This document shows positions 9,394 through 19,240 of a stretch of DNA of 64,000 bases, one piece after another (the stretch's first letter is position 1; each line of letters begins with the position of its first letter). Position numbers and translations under genes: made by a program. The notes beneath the pieces are model-generated. The model was not told the DNA's origin. It made no database searches and saw only the letters and a list, made by a program, of their open reading frames with translations. The stretch is from an uncultured Erythrobacter sp. (GTDB taxonomy: Bacteria > Pseudomonadota > Alphaproteobacteria > Sphingomonadales > Sphingomonadaceae), in NCBI RefSeq assembly GCF_947497915.1, contig NZ_CANMIJ010000002.1, positions 620,001 through 684,000 of the forward strand. The letters are read 5' to 3'.

Positions 9394-10515
9394 TTAGTTC
9401 TCGACGCTGACCGGCAGCTCAAAGCCATTCTTGGCCATGAAGGCGTGCCGCTTGGCATCTTTAAGATCGGCAGCAACCATTTCGGCGCACATCTCGCGGG
9501 CGGTAATCTCTGGCTCCCAGCCGAGCTTTTCGCGGGCTTTCGTTGGATCACCAAGCAAGGTTTCCACCTCGGCCGGGCGGAAATAGCGTGGGTCGATCCG
9601 CAAGACGACATCACCAACCGACAAAGCAGGCGCATTGTCACCTTCGATCGCGGCCACCTTGGCCACTTCATCAATACCTTCGCCTGAAAATTCGAGCTCC
9701 ACGCCCAATTCTGCCGCCGACCATGTGATGAATTCGCGAACGCTGTATTGTTTGCCGGTTGCGATGACGAAATCATCGGCAACGTCCTGTTGCAGCATCA
9801 TCCACTGCATCCGGACGTAATCCTTCGCATGGCCCCAATCACGCAACGCGTCGATATTGCCCATGTAGAGGCAACCTTCGAGGCCCTGAGCAATATTGGC
9901 GAGGCCGCGGGTGATCTTGCGCGTCACAAAAGTCTCTCCGCGGCGCGGGCTTTCGTGATTGAACAAGATGCCGTTGCAAGCATACATTCCATACGCTTCG
10001 CGGTAGTTGACGGTAATCCAATAAGAATACAGCTTCGCCACGGCATAAGGCGAGCGCGGATAAAACGGCGTCGTCTCTTTTTGCGGGGTTTCCTGCACCA
10101 GCCCGTAAAGCTCCGATGTCGAAGCCTGATAGAACTTTGTGGTCTTTTCCATCCCGAGGAAACGGATCGCCTCCAGCAGCCTCAACGTACCCATGCCATC
10201 AACATCGGCGGTGTACTCGGGCGCTTCGAAGCTGACGGCAACGTGGCTTTGCGCGGCCAGGTTATAGACCTCGTCCGGCTCGATTTCCTTGAGCAGCCGG
10301 GTCAGGTTCGATGTATCGGTGAGATCGCCGTAATGCAGTTTCAGCCGCTGGCCCTGCTCATGCGGGTCTTCGTAGATATGATCGATCCGCTGCGTGTTGA
10401 ACGACGAAGCGCGGCGTTTGATGCCGTGCACTTCATACCCCTTTTCCAGCAGAAATTCCGCCAGATACGAGCCATCTTGGCCGGTGATACCGGTGATGAG
10501 AGCCGTCTTTGCCAT
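9394..10515 (-). CDS. gmd: GDP-mannose 4,6-dehydratase
   Basis: It converts GDP-D-mannose to GDP-4-keto-6-deoxy-D-mannose, the precursor of GDP-fucose, GDP-rhamnose and related sugars. The 373 aa length matches the family. The NADP-binding [21 protein letters not shown] start, catalytic T133 and E135 (STSELYG), Y157 and K161 are all present, as is the [11 protein letters not shown] segment of the tetrameric enzyme. Its start and the stop of the preceding glycosyltransferase overlap as TAATG. No GDP-fucose synthase-type reductase is visible in the window. Confidence 0.95.
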   Translation of the reverse strand: MAKTALITGITGQDGSYLAEFLLEKGYEVHGIKRRASSFNTQRIDHIYEDPHEQGQRLKLHYGDLTDTSNLTRLLKEIEPDEVYNLAAQSHVAVSFEAPEYTADVDGMGTLRLLEAIRFLGMEKTTKFYQASTSELYGLVQETPQKETTPFYPRSPYAVAKLYSYWITVNYREAYGMYACNGILFNHESPRRGETFVTRKITRGLANIAQGLEGCLYMGNIDALRDWGHAKDYVRMQWMMLQQDVADDFVIATGKQYSVREFITWSAAELGVELEFSGEGIDEVAKVAAIEGDNAPALSVGDVVLRIDPRYFRPAEVETLLGDPTKAREKLGWEPEITAREMCAEMVAADLKDAKRHAFMAKNGFELPVSVEN

Positions 10516-11273
10516 TATTGCGTGTCGTCCTTCAAAAAGAATTGTCCAACCTTACTCAGGTTCTTGCGGATCAGCACACCCGCACCGCCCACTCCATTGC
10601 GGCGGATCGCGAGCATATCCTCGCGGCTTTTACGGATGATGCGTTCGATTGATCGATTGCTTTCGCCCCCGACGCGCATTTTGACAAGCACCTCGGGAAT
10701 ATAGGCCAGCTTGATCCCGCCTTTCACGAGATAACGCAGCATCGCATCATAGTCGGCTGCGACTTGCAAATCGGTGTCATACAGGCCGTGACGGTCGAAA
10801 ACTTCGCGGCGCAGATACAGGGTCGGGTGGGGAGGCATCCAGCCTTTGCTGATTTTCGAGGGCGCATATTCGCCTGATTTCCAATGGCGAATCACGCGGC
10901 TAGGGTTGTCCGCAGCGACATATTGCAAATCGCCGAACACACCATCAACCATGGGGTCCGCCAGAGCCGCTGCAACCTTTGCGATGACCTGAGGCCCTGC
11001 AAAGATATCGTCAGAATGCATCAAGCCGATAGCATCGCCGGTTGCATTGGTGATGCCGCGATTGATCGCATCATAAATGCCGTCATCGCGCTCCGAGACA
11101 AGCACTGTCGATGCGTTTGCCGCTTCGCGAATAATGTCGAGCGTGCCGTCATTGGATCCGCCGTCTTGGATGACGTGCTCAATGTCTGCGTAAGTCTGCG
11201 CCTGCACGCTGTCGATTGCCGCGCGGACAGTGCCCGCACGGTTATAGACTGCGGTGACGACAGAGATTTTCAT
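10515..11273 (-). CDS. Family 2 glycosyltransferase (WcaE-like)
   Basis: This 252 aa GT-A enzyme begins [10 protein letters not shown] and has the nucleotide-sugar motif [10 protein letters not shown] (about 36-45) and an MHSDD metal-binding motif (about 84-88). WMPPHPTLY (about 145-153) is a signature of the small GT2 group that includes WcaE. It has no transmembrane segment, so it should work at the cytosolic face. The sugar donated cannot be told from sequence. It is coupled to gmd by overlapping stop and start codons. Confidence 0.88.
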   Translation of the reverse strand: MKISVVTAVYNRAGTVRAAIDSVQAQTYADIEHVIQDGGSNDGTLDIIREAANASTVLVSERDDGIYDAINRGITNATGDAIGLMHSDDIFAGPQVIAKVAAALADPMVDGVFGDLQYVAADNPSRVIRHWKSGEYAPSKISKGWMPPHPTLYLRREVFDRHGLYDTDLQVAADYDAMLRYLVKGGIKLAYIPEVLVKMRVGGESNRSIERIIRKSREDMLAIRRNGVGGAGVLIRKNLSKVGQFFLKDDTQ

Positions 11274-11306
11274 ATCATTTCAGCGCCGCTTACGCGGGCT
11301 GCCCGT

Positions 11307-12617
11307 TCAGATACGGCCGATAGACGAATATTCAAAACCGGCGCCGCGCACATCATCCGGCGTGTAGATATTGCGAAGATCGACCAGCACGGCTGCTTTC
11401 GCGGTCGCTTTGACTTTCGCCAGATCCAGCGCGCGGAATTCGTCCCATTCGGTCACGATCACGGTTGCGTCGGCATCCTTAATCGCTTCGTATGGGTCGC
11501 CGCACATTTTGACGTTCGGCATCAATGGCTGAGCCAGTTCCATGCCTTCCGGATCGTAGGCAGCAACTTCGACACCAGCATCGGTCAGCGTTTGCGCCAC
11601 GGCAATTGCCGGGCTGTCGCGCATGTCATCTGTGTTCGGCTTGAATGTCAGGCCCAGCAAAGCGGCTTTCTTACCGCGCGCTTTCTCCGCGCCGCCCAGC
11701 GCGTCGAGCACCTTGCGGCCCATCGCACGTTTCCGGCTCTCGTTCACATTGACGACCGCTTCGATGATGCGGGTCGGGCTATCGTAATCCTCAGCGGTTT
11801 TCAGCAGGGCGAGCGTATCTTTAGGGAAGCACGATCCGCCATAACCCGGGCCAGCATGCAGGAATTTCGCGCCAATACGGCCATCCATTCCAATACCGCG
11901 GCTAACATCCTGCACATCCGCGCCGACTTTCTCGCACAGATCAGCCATTTCGTTGATGAAGGTGATCTTGGTCGCGAGGAACGCGTTGGCGGCGTATTTG
12001 ATCAGCTCGCTGGTACGGCGACTGGTGAAGAGAATCGGCGATTCGTTGAGGAAGAGCGGGCGATAAACCTCGCGCATCACCGTTTCGCCAAATTCGCTTT
12101 CTGCACCGATCACGATCCGGTCTGGGTGCTTAAAATCACCGATCGCCGCGCCTTCGCGTAGGAATTCCGGGTTGGATACCACCGCGACCTGATGAGAGGT
12201 GCCGGTTTCTGCGATGATCCGCTCAACCTCGTCACCCGTGCCCACAGGAACAGTCGATTTGGTCACGACAACCGCGTCATTCGCAAGGCTCTCGCCAACT
12301 TCTTTCGCAACGGCATAGACGAACGACAGGTCTGCATGGCCATCGCCGCGGCGGCTGGGTGTGCCCACTGCGATAAAGATCGCGGATGCATCCTTGATCC
12401 CTTCGGCGAGAGACGTTGTGAAAGTCAGGCGGCCTGCCTTCACATTGCTTTCAACCAGCGCGTCGAGGCCTGGCTCATAGATCGGCATGATGCCGTCATG
12501 CAGGCGATCAATCTTGCTTTGATCCTTGTCGATGCAGACCACGTCGTGGCCAAAATCGGCGAAACATGCGCCAGAGACGAGGCCTACATAGCCAGAGCCA
12601 ACCATTGCAATTTTCAT
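11307..12617 (-). CDS. ugd: UDP-glucose 6-dehydrogenase
   Basis: It oxidises UDP-glucose to UDP-glucuronate with two NAD+. The 436 aa protein starts MKIAMVGSGYVGLVSGACFA (NAD-binding), has STVPVGTG (121-128), and the catalytic Cys263 in GGSCFPKD. The third domain contains LTFKPNTDDMRDSP, as in the family. It lies just after the UDP-xylose synthase gene in transcription order, so the two successive steps (UDP-Glc to UDP-GlcA to UDP-Xyl) are encoded side by side. Confidence 0.96.
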   Translation of the reverse strand: MKIAMVGSGYVGLVSGACFADFGHDVVCIDKDQSKIDRLHDGIMPIYEPGLDALVESNVKAGRLTFTTSLAEGIKDASAIFIAVGTPSRRGDGHADLSFVYAVAKEVGESLANDAVVVTKSTVPVGTGDEVERIIAETGTSHQVAVVSNPEFLREGAAIGDFKHPDRIVIGAESEFGETVMREVYRPLFLNESPILFTSRRTSELIKYAANAFLATKITFINEMADLCEKVGADVQDVSRGIGMDGRIGAKFLHAGPGYGGSCFPKDTLALLKTAEDYDSPTRIIEAVVNVNESRKRAMGRKVLDALGGAEKARGKKAALLGLTFKPNTDDMRDSPAIAVAQTLTDAGVEVAAYDPEGMELAQPLMPNVKMCGDPYEAIKDADATVIVTEWDEFRALDLAKVKATAKAAVLVDLRNIYTPDDVRGAGFEYSSIGRI

Positions 12618-12644
12618 GTCATCGGTTCCTTAAATGGTCGCTGT

Positions 12645-13616
12645 TTAGCGGCCCATGATTTCCGGTAGTCGCTTCTCAAAATAGGCAATCGTCTTGGCGA
12701 GCCCTTCTTCAAGCTGAATCTGAGGTTCCCAATCGAGGATTTCCTTGGCCTTGGCAATATCGGGTCGCCGCTGCTTTGGGTCGTCCGACGGCAGATCGAG
12801 GAAAGTAAGCTTCGATTTCGAGTTCGTCATGTCGATGACTTTCTCGGCCAATTCCTTGATCGTGAACTCGCCTGGATTGCCCAGATTGATCGGGCCAGTC
12901 ACGTCCGTATCGGTGCCCATTAAGCGCAAAAAGCCTTCAACCAGATCGTCTGCAAAGCAGAATGAGCGGGTCTGCGAACCATCGCCATAGATCGTAATGT
13001 CTTCGCCTTGCAGCGCCTGAACGATGAAGTTTGACACAACGCGGCCATCGGCATGGTGCATACGCGGGCCATACGTGTTGAAGATACGCGCGACCTTGAT
13101 CTCCAAACCGTGCTGACGGTGATAGTCAAAGAACAGCGTTTCGGCGCAGCGCTTGCCCTCATCATAGCAGGACCGCTCACCAATCGGATTGACGTTGCCC
13201 CAGTAATCCTCGGTCTGCGGATGCACATGCGGATCGCCGTAAACTTCGCTGGTCGAGGCTTGGAAGATTTTGCACTTCAGGCGCTTTGCAAGGCCCAGCA
13301 TGTTGATCGCGCCGTGGACGCTGGTCTTGGTCGTTTGAACCGGATCATGCTGATAATGGATCGGCGACGCCGGGCAGGCAAGGTTATAAATCTCATCCAC
13401 TTCCACCACGAGCGGCTGCGTCACATCGTGGCGCATGAATTCAAAGCGCGGCTCGTCATGCAAGTGATCGACATTGCGTTTTGTGCCGGTGAACAGGTTG
13501 TCCACGCACAGCACTTCGTGTCCCTGCCCGATCAGCCGGTCAATCAGGTGCGAGCCCAGAAAGCCTGCGCCGCCAGTTACCAGAATGCGTTTCCGGCTTT
13601 CGTAAATTCGAGCCAA
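12645..13616 (-). CDS. UDP-glucuronate decarboxylase (UDP-xylose synthase)
   Basis: This SDR enzyme would decarboxylate UDP-glucuronate to UDP-xylose. At 323 aa it shows the UXS pattern: [10 protein letters not shown] (15-24), [12 protein letters not shown] (78-89), [10 protein letters not shown] (120-129), and catalytic Y151-x3-K155 in [20 protein letters not shown] also fits. The CPASPIHYQ and CYDEGKR motifs separate UXS from other extended SDRs. It precedes ugd by 27 bases. Confidence 0.93.
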   Translation of the reverse strand: MARIYESRKRILVTGGAGFLGSHLIDRLIGQGHEVLCVDNLFTGTKRNVDHLHDEPRFEFMRHDVTQPLVVEVDEIYNLACPASPIHYQHDPVQTTKTSVHGAINMLGLAKRLKCKIFQASTSEVYGDPHVHPQTEDYWGNVNPIGERSCYDEGKRCAETLFFDYHRQHGLEIKVARIFNTYGPRMHHADGRVVSNFIVQALQGEDITIYGDGSQTRSFCFADDLVEGFLRLMGTDTDVTGPINLGNPGEFTIKELAEKVIDMTNSKSKLTFLDLPSDDPKQRRPDIAKAKEILDWEPQIQLEEGLAKTIAYFEKRLPEIMGR

Positions 13617-13636
13617 TGTGTGCTCCTGTCAGTCGA

Positions 13637-14488
13637 TCAGGGCCGACCCGCCGAAGCGGCCTGTTCCTGAATCATCAATCGAATGGTCTTGAAATACCAC
13701 GCCTTATAGGCCGCATAGTGGAAGCCTTGCGATCCGTCGAGAATACCGAGCTTCGCAATATAGGTCGTGAAGAAGTAAAAGTAAGCGAACCACCATTTGG
13801 CAAGGTGGCGATATTTGAATTTCTGGCGGCCAGTCATCTGCTCCCAAACCGCGTCATCGCCTTGCATTTTGGCATAGCGGCTCGCCTCCCACTGCGCGTA
13901 GTCGCGGTGTTTGACGATGAAATGGCCGAGGCCCTTGTAATCGCGGTGATCAATCGGCGCCGCTATTTCACCCACTTCGCCATCGACGATGGGGTGCTCA
14001 TGGATTTCCATGTCGAGCTGGCTCCAGCCATCCTCATCGATTTTCTCGTACAGCGCCTTACCCACGCGGAACAGCGCCAGCTTACGCTGAGGCACACCGT
14101 GTTTTAGCGGACGGTCGAGGAAATAATTGTCGTAGGCGAGCCAGTATGCGTCTTTGTCGTCCTTTGCGATTGCAGCGGCAACTTCATCGCAGAAAGCATC
14201 GTCTAGGAACTCGTCCGCATCGAGGAACAGCACCCAATCCTGTTTCGGAGGGTCATTCATCAGGAACCAGTTGCGCTTCTTCGGATATTTCCCATCCCAC
14301 CGGAAATCGACCACGCGCGCACCGAATTCAGCGGCAATCTCGCAGGTTCTGTCGGTCGATCCGCTATCGATCACGACGATCTCGGCAAAACGGCCCAGCC
14401 GCTCCAGACAGCGGGCAAGGTTTGCCTCTTCGTTCTTAACCGGAACCGCGACAGTTACGGGGAGTGTGGATTTGCTGCGCTGCGACAT
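13637..14488 (-). CDS. Family 2 glycosyltransferase (WaaE/KdtX-like)
   Basis: This is a 283 aa GT-A glycosyltransferase with PVTVAVPVKNEE at the N-terminus, VIDSGSTDRT (about 40-49) and a FLDADEFL metal-binding motif (about 89-96). Its C-terminal part resembles the WaaE group, which adds glucose to LPS core, but here the EPS context suggests a repeat-unit transferase. I chose the ATG at 14488; an in-frame TTG at 14515 is possible. It lies between the WcaF-like and UDP-xylose synthase genes. Confidence 0.88.
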   Translation of the reverse strand: MSQRSKSTLPVTVAVPVKNEEANLARCLERLGRFAEIVVIDSGSTDRTCEIAAEFGARVVDFRWDGKYPKKRNWFLMNDPPKQDWVLFLDADEFLDDAFCDEVAAAIAKDDKDAYWLAYDNYFLDRPLKHGVPQRKLALFRVGKALYEKIDEDGWSQLDMEIHEHPIVDGEVGEIAAPIDHRDYKGLGHFIVKHRDYAQWEASRYAKMQGDDAVWEQMTGRQKFKYRHLAKWWFAYFYFFTTYIAKLGILDGSQGFHYAAYKAWYFKTIRLMIQEQAASAGRP

Positions 14489-14560
14489 TTCGGGAGTTGC
14501 ATTAGAAGCACGCAAGCGCCTTGCCCACCCCCAATATCGGTCTGAAACACTCTGATACGT

Positions 14561-15103
14561 TTACGCGCCGCGCTCGCTGATTTTCTGCGCGGGATTACCG
14601 CCAACGATTGCGCGCGGTTCGACATCTTTCATCGTCACGGCGCGCGCGCCCACTATCGCGCCTTCACCCACCGTCACACCCGGGCCAACAAAAGCGTCTG
14701 CGCACACCCAGGCATCTTCGCCAATCACGAGCGGCGTTTTAACGAGCGGCATCGCCGGATCGCGCCAGTCATGGGTGCCTGCGCACAGATGTGCATATTG
14801 CGAGACGGTCGCCCGCGCCCCCACGCGGATCGGGCCCAACGCATAGAGTATCGCAAACTCGCCAATTGCGGCCTGATCTCCGATATCCAGGTTCCACGGG
14901 ATGGTGATGCGCGCCGAAGGATAAATGTGTGCATCCGCACCAATCTTCGCACCGAACATGCGAAGCAGCATCCGGCGCCAGCCCCATAGCGGGCGCGGGC
15001 TCCATCGGAACAGCGGCGTCGCAAACAGCCAGAGAACGCGCCCGATCTGTGCGCTCGCGCTCCATTTTTGCGCCGCTCTGTTGGAAGAGATGTCCGTTGC
15101 CAT
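14561..15103 (-). CDS. WcaF-like hexapeptide-repeat acetyltransferase
   Basis: This 180 aa protein has left-handed beta-helix repeats from about residue 65 on (AIGEFAILYALGPIRVG, GVTVGEGAIVGARAV). The proline-rich segment FRWSPRPLWGWRRMLLRMFG (about 32-51) is typical of colanic-acid WcaF-type acetyltransferases. It would O-acetylate the polymer or a lipid-linked precursor. The ATG at 15103 leaves 14 bases after the previous stop; a longer reading frame from 15142 would overlap that gene. Confidence 0.88.
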   Translation of the reverse strand: MATDISSNRAAQKWSASAQIGRVLWLFATPLFRWSPRPLWGWRRMLLRMFGAKIGADAHIYPSARITIPWNLDIGDQAAIGEFAILYALGPIRVGARATVSQYAHLCAGTHDWRDPAMPLVKTPLVIGEDAWVCADAFVGPGVTVGEGAIVGARAVTMKDVEPRAIVGGNPAQKISERGA

Positions 15104-15117
15104 TGCAATGCCGAGCT

Positions 15118-16290
15118 TTAAGCGCCTTGCACCTGAACGCAAGCGGGCCTGTCACCGCCGCGGATCATCCATTCGTAGACTGACCTGTGCTGGGCCGCGA
15201 CATGGTGCCAGCTAAATCGGTCTTCAACCAGCGCGCGGCCTTTATCGCCCAAAGGCCCAAGGTCACTCTTCAACAGCGCGGTAATCAACGTTTCTGAAAG
15301 GGCATCGGGCTCGGTCGTGATCTCGATAGCTGCGCCCTCGCCGAACCCTTCGGGTAGGTTACATTCGGTAGTCATAAGCACTGGCAAACGATACGCCCAC
15401 GCCTCCAGCACCGACATCGGCAGCCCTTCGGAATAGGATGGCAGGACAAAGCCGTCGGCATCACGCAGCAGGCGGTCTTTCTCCGCGCCAAATGCGGGGC
15501 CGAGGATGGAGACACTGTCACCCACACCCAATTCGCCGATCTGTTGGTTTAGGTCGCCCAAATGCCCGCCATCATCCCAACCCGCGATGGCAAGTGACCA
15601 TTCTTGCGGAAGGTCAGGCTGCTTGGTGCAGACCTTCGCCCAAGCGCTCAAAAGCTCCGAAAGCCCCTTTTTCGGGTGGATGCGGCCAAGGAAGAGCAGC
15701 GTCTTATTGCCATCTCGCGGTACGCGCGGAGCAATATCCGGTAAATCGGTCGCATTGGGGATCACAGCAATCGGCTGGGTTAGTCCGAATGCGCGCATAG
15801 AAGCCGCTTCCGAGGCGTTCAGCGCGTGCATGCAGTCAGCTTCTTGCAGATTGCGGTTTTCGAACCACGCGCCGACCAGCTTTTTCTTCCACGCAGAATT
15901 TGCGAGCGCCCACGGATCCAGCATCCCTCTGGGTGAAATCATCACCGGGCGGCCAGTGCGCCGTTTCCAGCGGTTTACCGCGCGCGAATTCAGCTGCCAG
16001 ATGCCGTGGAGGTGCAAGACATCGTGATCCGCTTTTGCAAGCTGCCGGGTAAGGTCAGGCGCGTAAGGAAAAAGCCCTCCAAGCCGCACTGGCAGCACGT
16101 TTGGCACGACCGGCGCCCATTCGGGCAAGTCCGCCGCGCTGTGCTCATCTTCGAGGGCGTATACGCTGACATCCGCACCCGATTCGGCCAGATGCAGCGC
16201 CGATTTGCGGACCGAATTGAACAACCCGCCAGCATTGCGCGACATCGATCCCGTGACGATACCAAGCGAAAGCGGTGCATGTTTACTCAC
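15118..16290 (-). CDS. Family 4 glycosyltransferase
   Basis: This 390 aa GT-B enzyme has an N-terminal acceptor domain (GGLFNSVRKSALHLAESG, about 17-34; LHLHGIW, about 94-100; SPRGMLDPWAL, about 119-129). Its C-terminal donor domain has FLGRIHPKKG and PSYSEGLPMSVLEAWAYRLP, the GT4 E-x7-E region. The N-terminal motifs resemble colanic-acid-type transferases found beside WcaF-like acetyltransferases, as here. Donor and linkage are unknown. The next upstream gene is also a GT4, three bases away. Confidence 0.9.
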   Translation of the reverse strand: MSKHAPLSLGIVTGSMSRNAGGLFNSVRKSALHLAESGADVSVYALEDEHSAADLPEWAPVVPNVLPVRLGGLFPYAPDLTRQLAKADHDVLHLHGIWQLNSRAVNRWKRRTGRPVMISPRGMLDPWALANSAWKKKLVGAWFENRNLQEADCMHALNASEAASMRAFGLTQPIAVIPNATDLPDIAPRVPRDGNKTLLFLGRIHPKKGLSELLSAWAKVCTKQPDLPQEWSLAIAGWDDGGHLGDLNQQIGELGVGDSVSILGPAFGAEKDRLLRDADGFVLPSYSEGLPMSVLEAWAYRLPVLMTTECNLPEGFGEGAAIEITTEPDALSETLITALLKSDLGPLGDKGRALVEDRFSWHHVAAQHRSVYEWMIRGGDRPACVQVQGA

Positions 16291-16293
16291 AGC

Positions 16294-17517
16294 CTAAACC
16301 CGTTCGCCGCGAGCCGCCCGCGCGATTGCCAATTCCAACGCGCAGCGCGCCAAGATACCCGGCTTTGCAGGCTGCGTCATCGCCGCCTTTGCAGCACCTG
16401 CCAAGCCTTCGCCAAATTTCGCGGGGCTTACCTCGTCCACCTTGGCATCGGCGGCATCCAGCAGCGTTGTACCCTTGGGCAGCGCGGCAAGCTCATTCAG
16501 CGCGCGCGTTATCTCTTTCGTTTCGAACGGGTCGAAGGAAAATCCGGTTACCCCGTCTTCGATCAGGAATTGCGTCGATCCACAGCGGTTGGACACCGCT
16601 ACAGGCAGGCGCGATGCCATCGCCTCGTTCACCACCAGCCCCCATTGCTCGGTCGTGCTGGCATGGATGAAAGCGCCAGCGGTGGCATAATATCGCGGCA
16701 GAGCGTCGACTTGCAGGAATCCCGGCAAATGCACGTGGCCTCCGAGGCCCAATGCCTCAATCTGCGCTTCGATCTCGCCGCGCAGATCTCCATCACCCAG
16801 CAACACAAGCGGCCAATCCGATGGATCGCCGCCGCGTTCTTCTCTGAATGCGGCGTAAGCATCGAGCAGGCGGGCAAGGTTCTTTTTCGGAATAAAGCGG
16901 TTTGAAGCGAGGAAATATTGCCCGCGCGCACCATCTGGGACCTGCCCCGCAATCTCTGCTGGTAGACCTGGATGCGCGCGCCATTTCTCGGCCTCGGCCC
17001 GGAAAAATGCATTGTCGATCGCGTTGTAGCCGCGGAAAATAGCCTCGCGCCGCACGCCAAGTCCGGCGAGGTAGTTTACCTGACTATCATTGGTGGCAAT
17101 GCCTGCGCTGTAATGGTCAACGATCCCGGATTTAACCCGCTCGGCGAGCCATTTACGCTCAAAATCCCAGTCATTGGTTTCTGTCATACAGACCGCTGGA
17201 ATACCCTTGCGCGCGCACCATCTTAGGGCGACCAATGTGATCATGTTTGACCAGCCAGCCAGCGCCAGAACGTCGAGTTTGAACGGGGCAACCCGCTCTT
17301 CCAGCCGCGCTTCGACGAGATCGGCGTCCGTCTCTTCGCCGCTTTGCGTTGTTAAAGCGGTGTAGGCCAGCCCTTCGGGCAGCTCCGGCGGCACCCAATC
17401 ATACACTGCACGGTGCGGCGCGCCTTCGATGGCTAGCATCTCGGCATGATCCATCGCGCCTCTTATGCGGGCGATGTGATAGGGGCCAAACCGGTCAAAG
17501 AGGATCGCGATCTTCAT
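16294..17517 (-). CDS. Family 4 glycosyltransferase
   Basis: This 407 aa GT-B protein starts MKIAILFDRFGPYHIAR. It has a donor-domain segment with RFIPKKNLARLLDAY (about 203-217) and LPGFLQVDALPRYYATAGAF, then HASTTEQWGLVVNEAMASRLP, the GT4 catalytic/donor site with two Glu in E-x7-E form. There is no membrane segment. Its start overlaps the stop of the upstream acyltransferase by four bases, indicating coupled translation. The sugar transferred cannot be predicted. Confidence 0.9.
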   Translation of the reverse strand: MKIAILFDRFGPYHIARIRGAMDHAEMLAIEGAPHRAVYDWVPPELPEGLAYTALTTQSGEETDADLVEARLEERVAPFKLDVLALAGWSNMITLVALRWCARKGIPAVCMTETNDWDFERKWLAERVKSGIVDHYSAGIATNDSQVNYLAGLGVRREAIFRGYNAIDNAFFRAEAEKWRAHPGLPAEIAGQVPDGARGQYFLASNRFIPKKNLARLLDAYAAFREERGGDPSDWPLVLLGDGDLRGEIEAQIEALGLGGHVHLPGFLQVDALPRYYATAGAFIHASTTEQWGLVVNEAMASRLPVAVSNRCGSTQFLIEDGVTGFSFDPFETKEITRALNELAALPKGTTLLDAADAKVDEVSPAKFGEGLAGAAKAAMTQPAKPGILARCALELAIARAARGERV

Positions 17518-18074
17518 TCAGGATTGCAGGCCGCATGAAGCAGCGATTTCTTCACTTGCGCTGGCGCCCCCGCAATGAGGCTACCGGCTGGGAAATCGCC
17601 GCGCACAACAGAATGCGCCGCCACTATCGATCCGCGCCTGATATGCGAACCCGGGCCAATGTAGGCGCCCCGCCCGATCCAACAATTATCCTCAATGATG
17701 ATAGGCGCCGTTGCAAAGCCCTGCCCTCGCACACCGTGTTCAGAATCAAATTTATGCTCTGAATCGCGTAGGGAAACCATTTCGCCAATCGCCACATTAT
17801 CACCAATGGTCAGTCCCGAACTGACGACCACCAAGCCGTTAGCATTTAGGCTAAAACGTTCTCCGATAATCACTTCGCTAGTGCGCGCGACCTGCCAGAA
17901 CAGATTGTCCCCAAGCATCGCATCATCGCCAATCGATATACTCATTGATGGACGGTAGAACCGTTGCTTGCCAGCAATACGAGGGCGGCGGCCCAGCCGT
18001 CTAAACCAGACACCGGATAAGATTCTGTAATACCAACCGCGCAGGATCACTTTCCAGTCGAATATCACGTTCAT
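17514..18074 (-). CDS. Hexapeptide-repeat acyltransferase
   Basis: This 186 aa protein has a left-handed beta-helix of hexapeptide repeats from about residue 45 to 165 (ISIGDDAMLGDNLF, LTIGDNVAIGEMV, IIIEDNCWIGRGAYIGPG) and a short C-terminal helix. It matches the CatB/NodL/WbbJ acetyltransferase group and probably acetylates a hydroxyl or amino group of the repeat unit. It overlaps genes on both sides by four bases, so it lies between two family 4 glycosyltransferases in a coupled set. Confidence 0.88.
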   Translation of the reverse strand: MNVIFDWKVILRGWYYRILSGVWFRRLGRRPRIAGKQRFYRPSMSISIGDDAMLGDNLFWQVARTSEVIIGERFSLNANGLVVVSSGLTIGDNVAIGEMVSLRDSEHKFDSEHGVRGQGFATAPIIIEDNCWIGRGAYIGPGSHIRRGSIVAAHSVVRGDFPAGSLIAGAPAQVKKSLLHAACNPE

Positions 18075-19237
18075 GACGCCGTTACCTCCCCGGAATGAAC
18101 ACGCTTGATCGACTCAACAAAGCGACTTTCCCATGCCGCGTTGTCATACTCACCTGCGCGTTTCAGCGCTGCATCCGACATGACCTTTCGGTAGTCACGA
18201 TCATTGCAAATTTTCTCAAGAGCGGCAGCAATGGCACTTCCATCGCATTCCGGCACATAAATCCCGGCATCTCCATCAGCAAAATCGACGCCTGCGTTTT
18301 TAGTCACAACAACTGGCAATCCGGCGCTCATCGCTTCGAGAACAACCCCAGCAGAACCCTCTGCCAGCGATGGAAGCACAAACACATCAGCGCGCGAATA
18401 TTCAGATGCCATTTGCTTTTTGGAAACGTGACCGAGCAGCTCGATATTAGCCCCTTGAAGCTGAGCAGCAGCAGCATTGCTGACGCTCCCAGCAAAAACA
18501 AAAGTGAAGCCCGATCCGGCCAGCAATTCGGCTGCCTCCTTCACATATTGTGGGCCCTTGCGGAGCGTGACAGTCCCCGCAAACAAAATTCGGCGCGGCG
18601 TGGGCAAGACTTTTGATGGAAATGCAAGGCTCGATCCGTATGGGACCAACATGCATTTCTCGCGATACTGGCTGCCATAACTTGCGACATCATCAATGAC
18701 CGATTGAGCAGGACAGAAAAGCGCGTCGCAATCCTCCAGCATGTCCACGGTGAAGCTTTCATACTGTGAGTTCAAACCATCATCCCATGCGCGCTCCCCC
18801 CATTCAGGAAATCGTTCGCATTCGGCATTCACGATCATGTGAGTCGAGGGTACGGTAAAAACATCGGAGACGATTTTCGAGCCGTCTCGCGCCCTCTCGC
18901 GCAACCCGTGCCCGCCTGAATAATACTGAGTGAAATAGACATCGGTCTCGGCCAAATCTTTGGTGGAGATAGGCCATGGCACCGGCCGGCCGGTGCGGTT
19001 CTGACTGGCTGCTTTCGCAAACAACGAAATCTTCGATTGGGGAATTTCAGGAATTATGCGTCGCGACAATTTTGAGCGCAGCGACTGCTTGGGGGCAAGT
19101 TTGGCCAAACCTCGAGATACAGCATGTTCAGCCAACGCGAAGTCCGTGTAAATGCGCTGCAACAATCCCGCGCGATGCAGAAAACGCGACTGCAAATACG
19201 CATGCCGTGCCCCGGGCTGAAGGACAGTTGTCTTCAT
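18071..19237 (-). CDS. Family 4 glycosyltransferase
   Basis: This 388 aa GT-B protein opens with MKTTVLQPGARHAYLQSRFL, typical of a small GT4 group that acts on an acceptor such as a lipid-linked oligosaccharide. The donor domain has LFAGTVTLRKGPQYVKEAA (about 218-236) and FVLPSLAEGSAGVVLEAMSAG, the E-x7-E motif. It overlaps the acyltransferase start by four bases, and the polymerase-like gene ends four bases upstream. By eye the coding sequence is richer in A and T than the nucleotide-sugar genes downstream. Confidence 0.88.
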   Translation of the reverse strand: MKTTVLQPGARHAYLQSRFLHRAGLLQRIYTDFALAEHAVSRGLAKLAPKQSLRSKLSRRIIPEIPQSKISLFAKAASQNRTGRPVPWPISTKDLAETDVYFTQYYSGGHGLRERARDGSKIVSDVFTVPSTHMIVNAECERFPEWGERAWDDGLNSQYESFTVDMLEDCDALFCPAQSVIDDVASYGSQYREKCMLVPYGSSLAFPSKVLPTPRRILFAGTVTLRKGPQYVKEAAELLAGSGFTFVFAGSVSNAAAAQLQGANIELLGHVSKKQMASEYSRADVFVLPSLAEGSAGVVLEAMSAGLPVVVTKNAGVDFADGDAGIYVPECDGSAIAAALEKICNDRDYRKVMSDAALKRAGEYDNAAWESRFVESIKRVHSGEVTAS

Positions 19238-19240
19238 CGG

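Noticed and set aside
10884-12161. Long open frame on the plus strand opposite ugd and part of the GT2 gene
   Set aside because: It is a mirror of real genes with full conserved motifs on the other strand, and its protein is rich in Arg, His and Cys without any recognisable motif. GC-rich codon use commonly opens such frames.
18979-18996. Perfect 18-bp palindrome (GCACCGGCC and its complement)
   Set aside because: It lies inside the coding sequence of a family 4 glycosyltransferase and is explained by Thr-Gly-Arg-Pro codons in GC-rich DNA.
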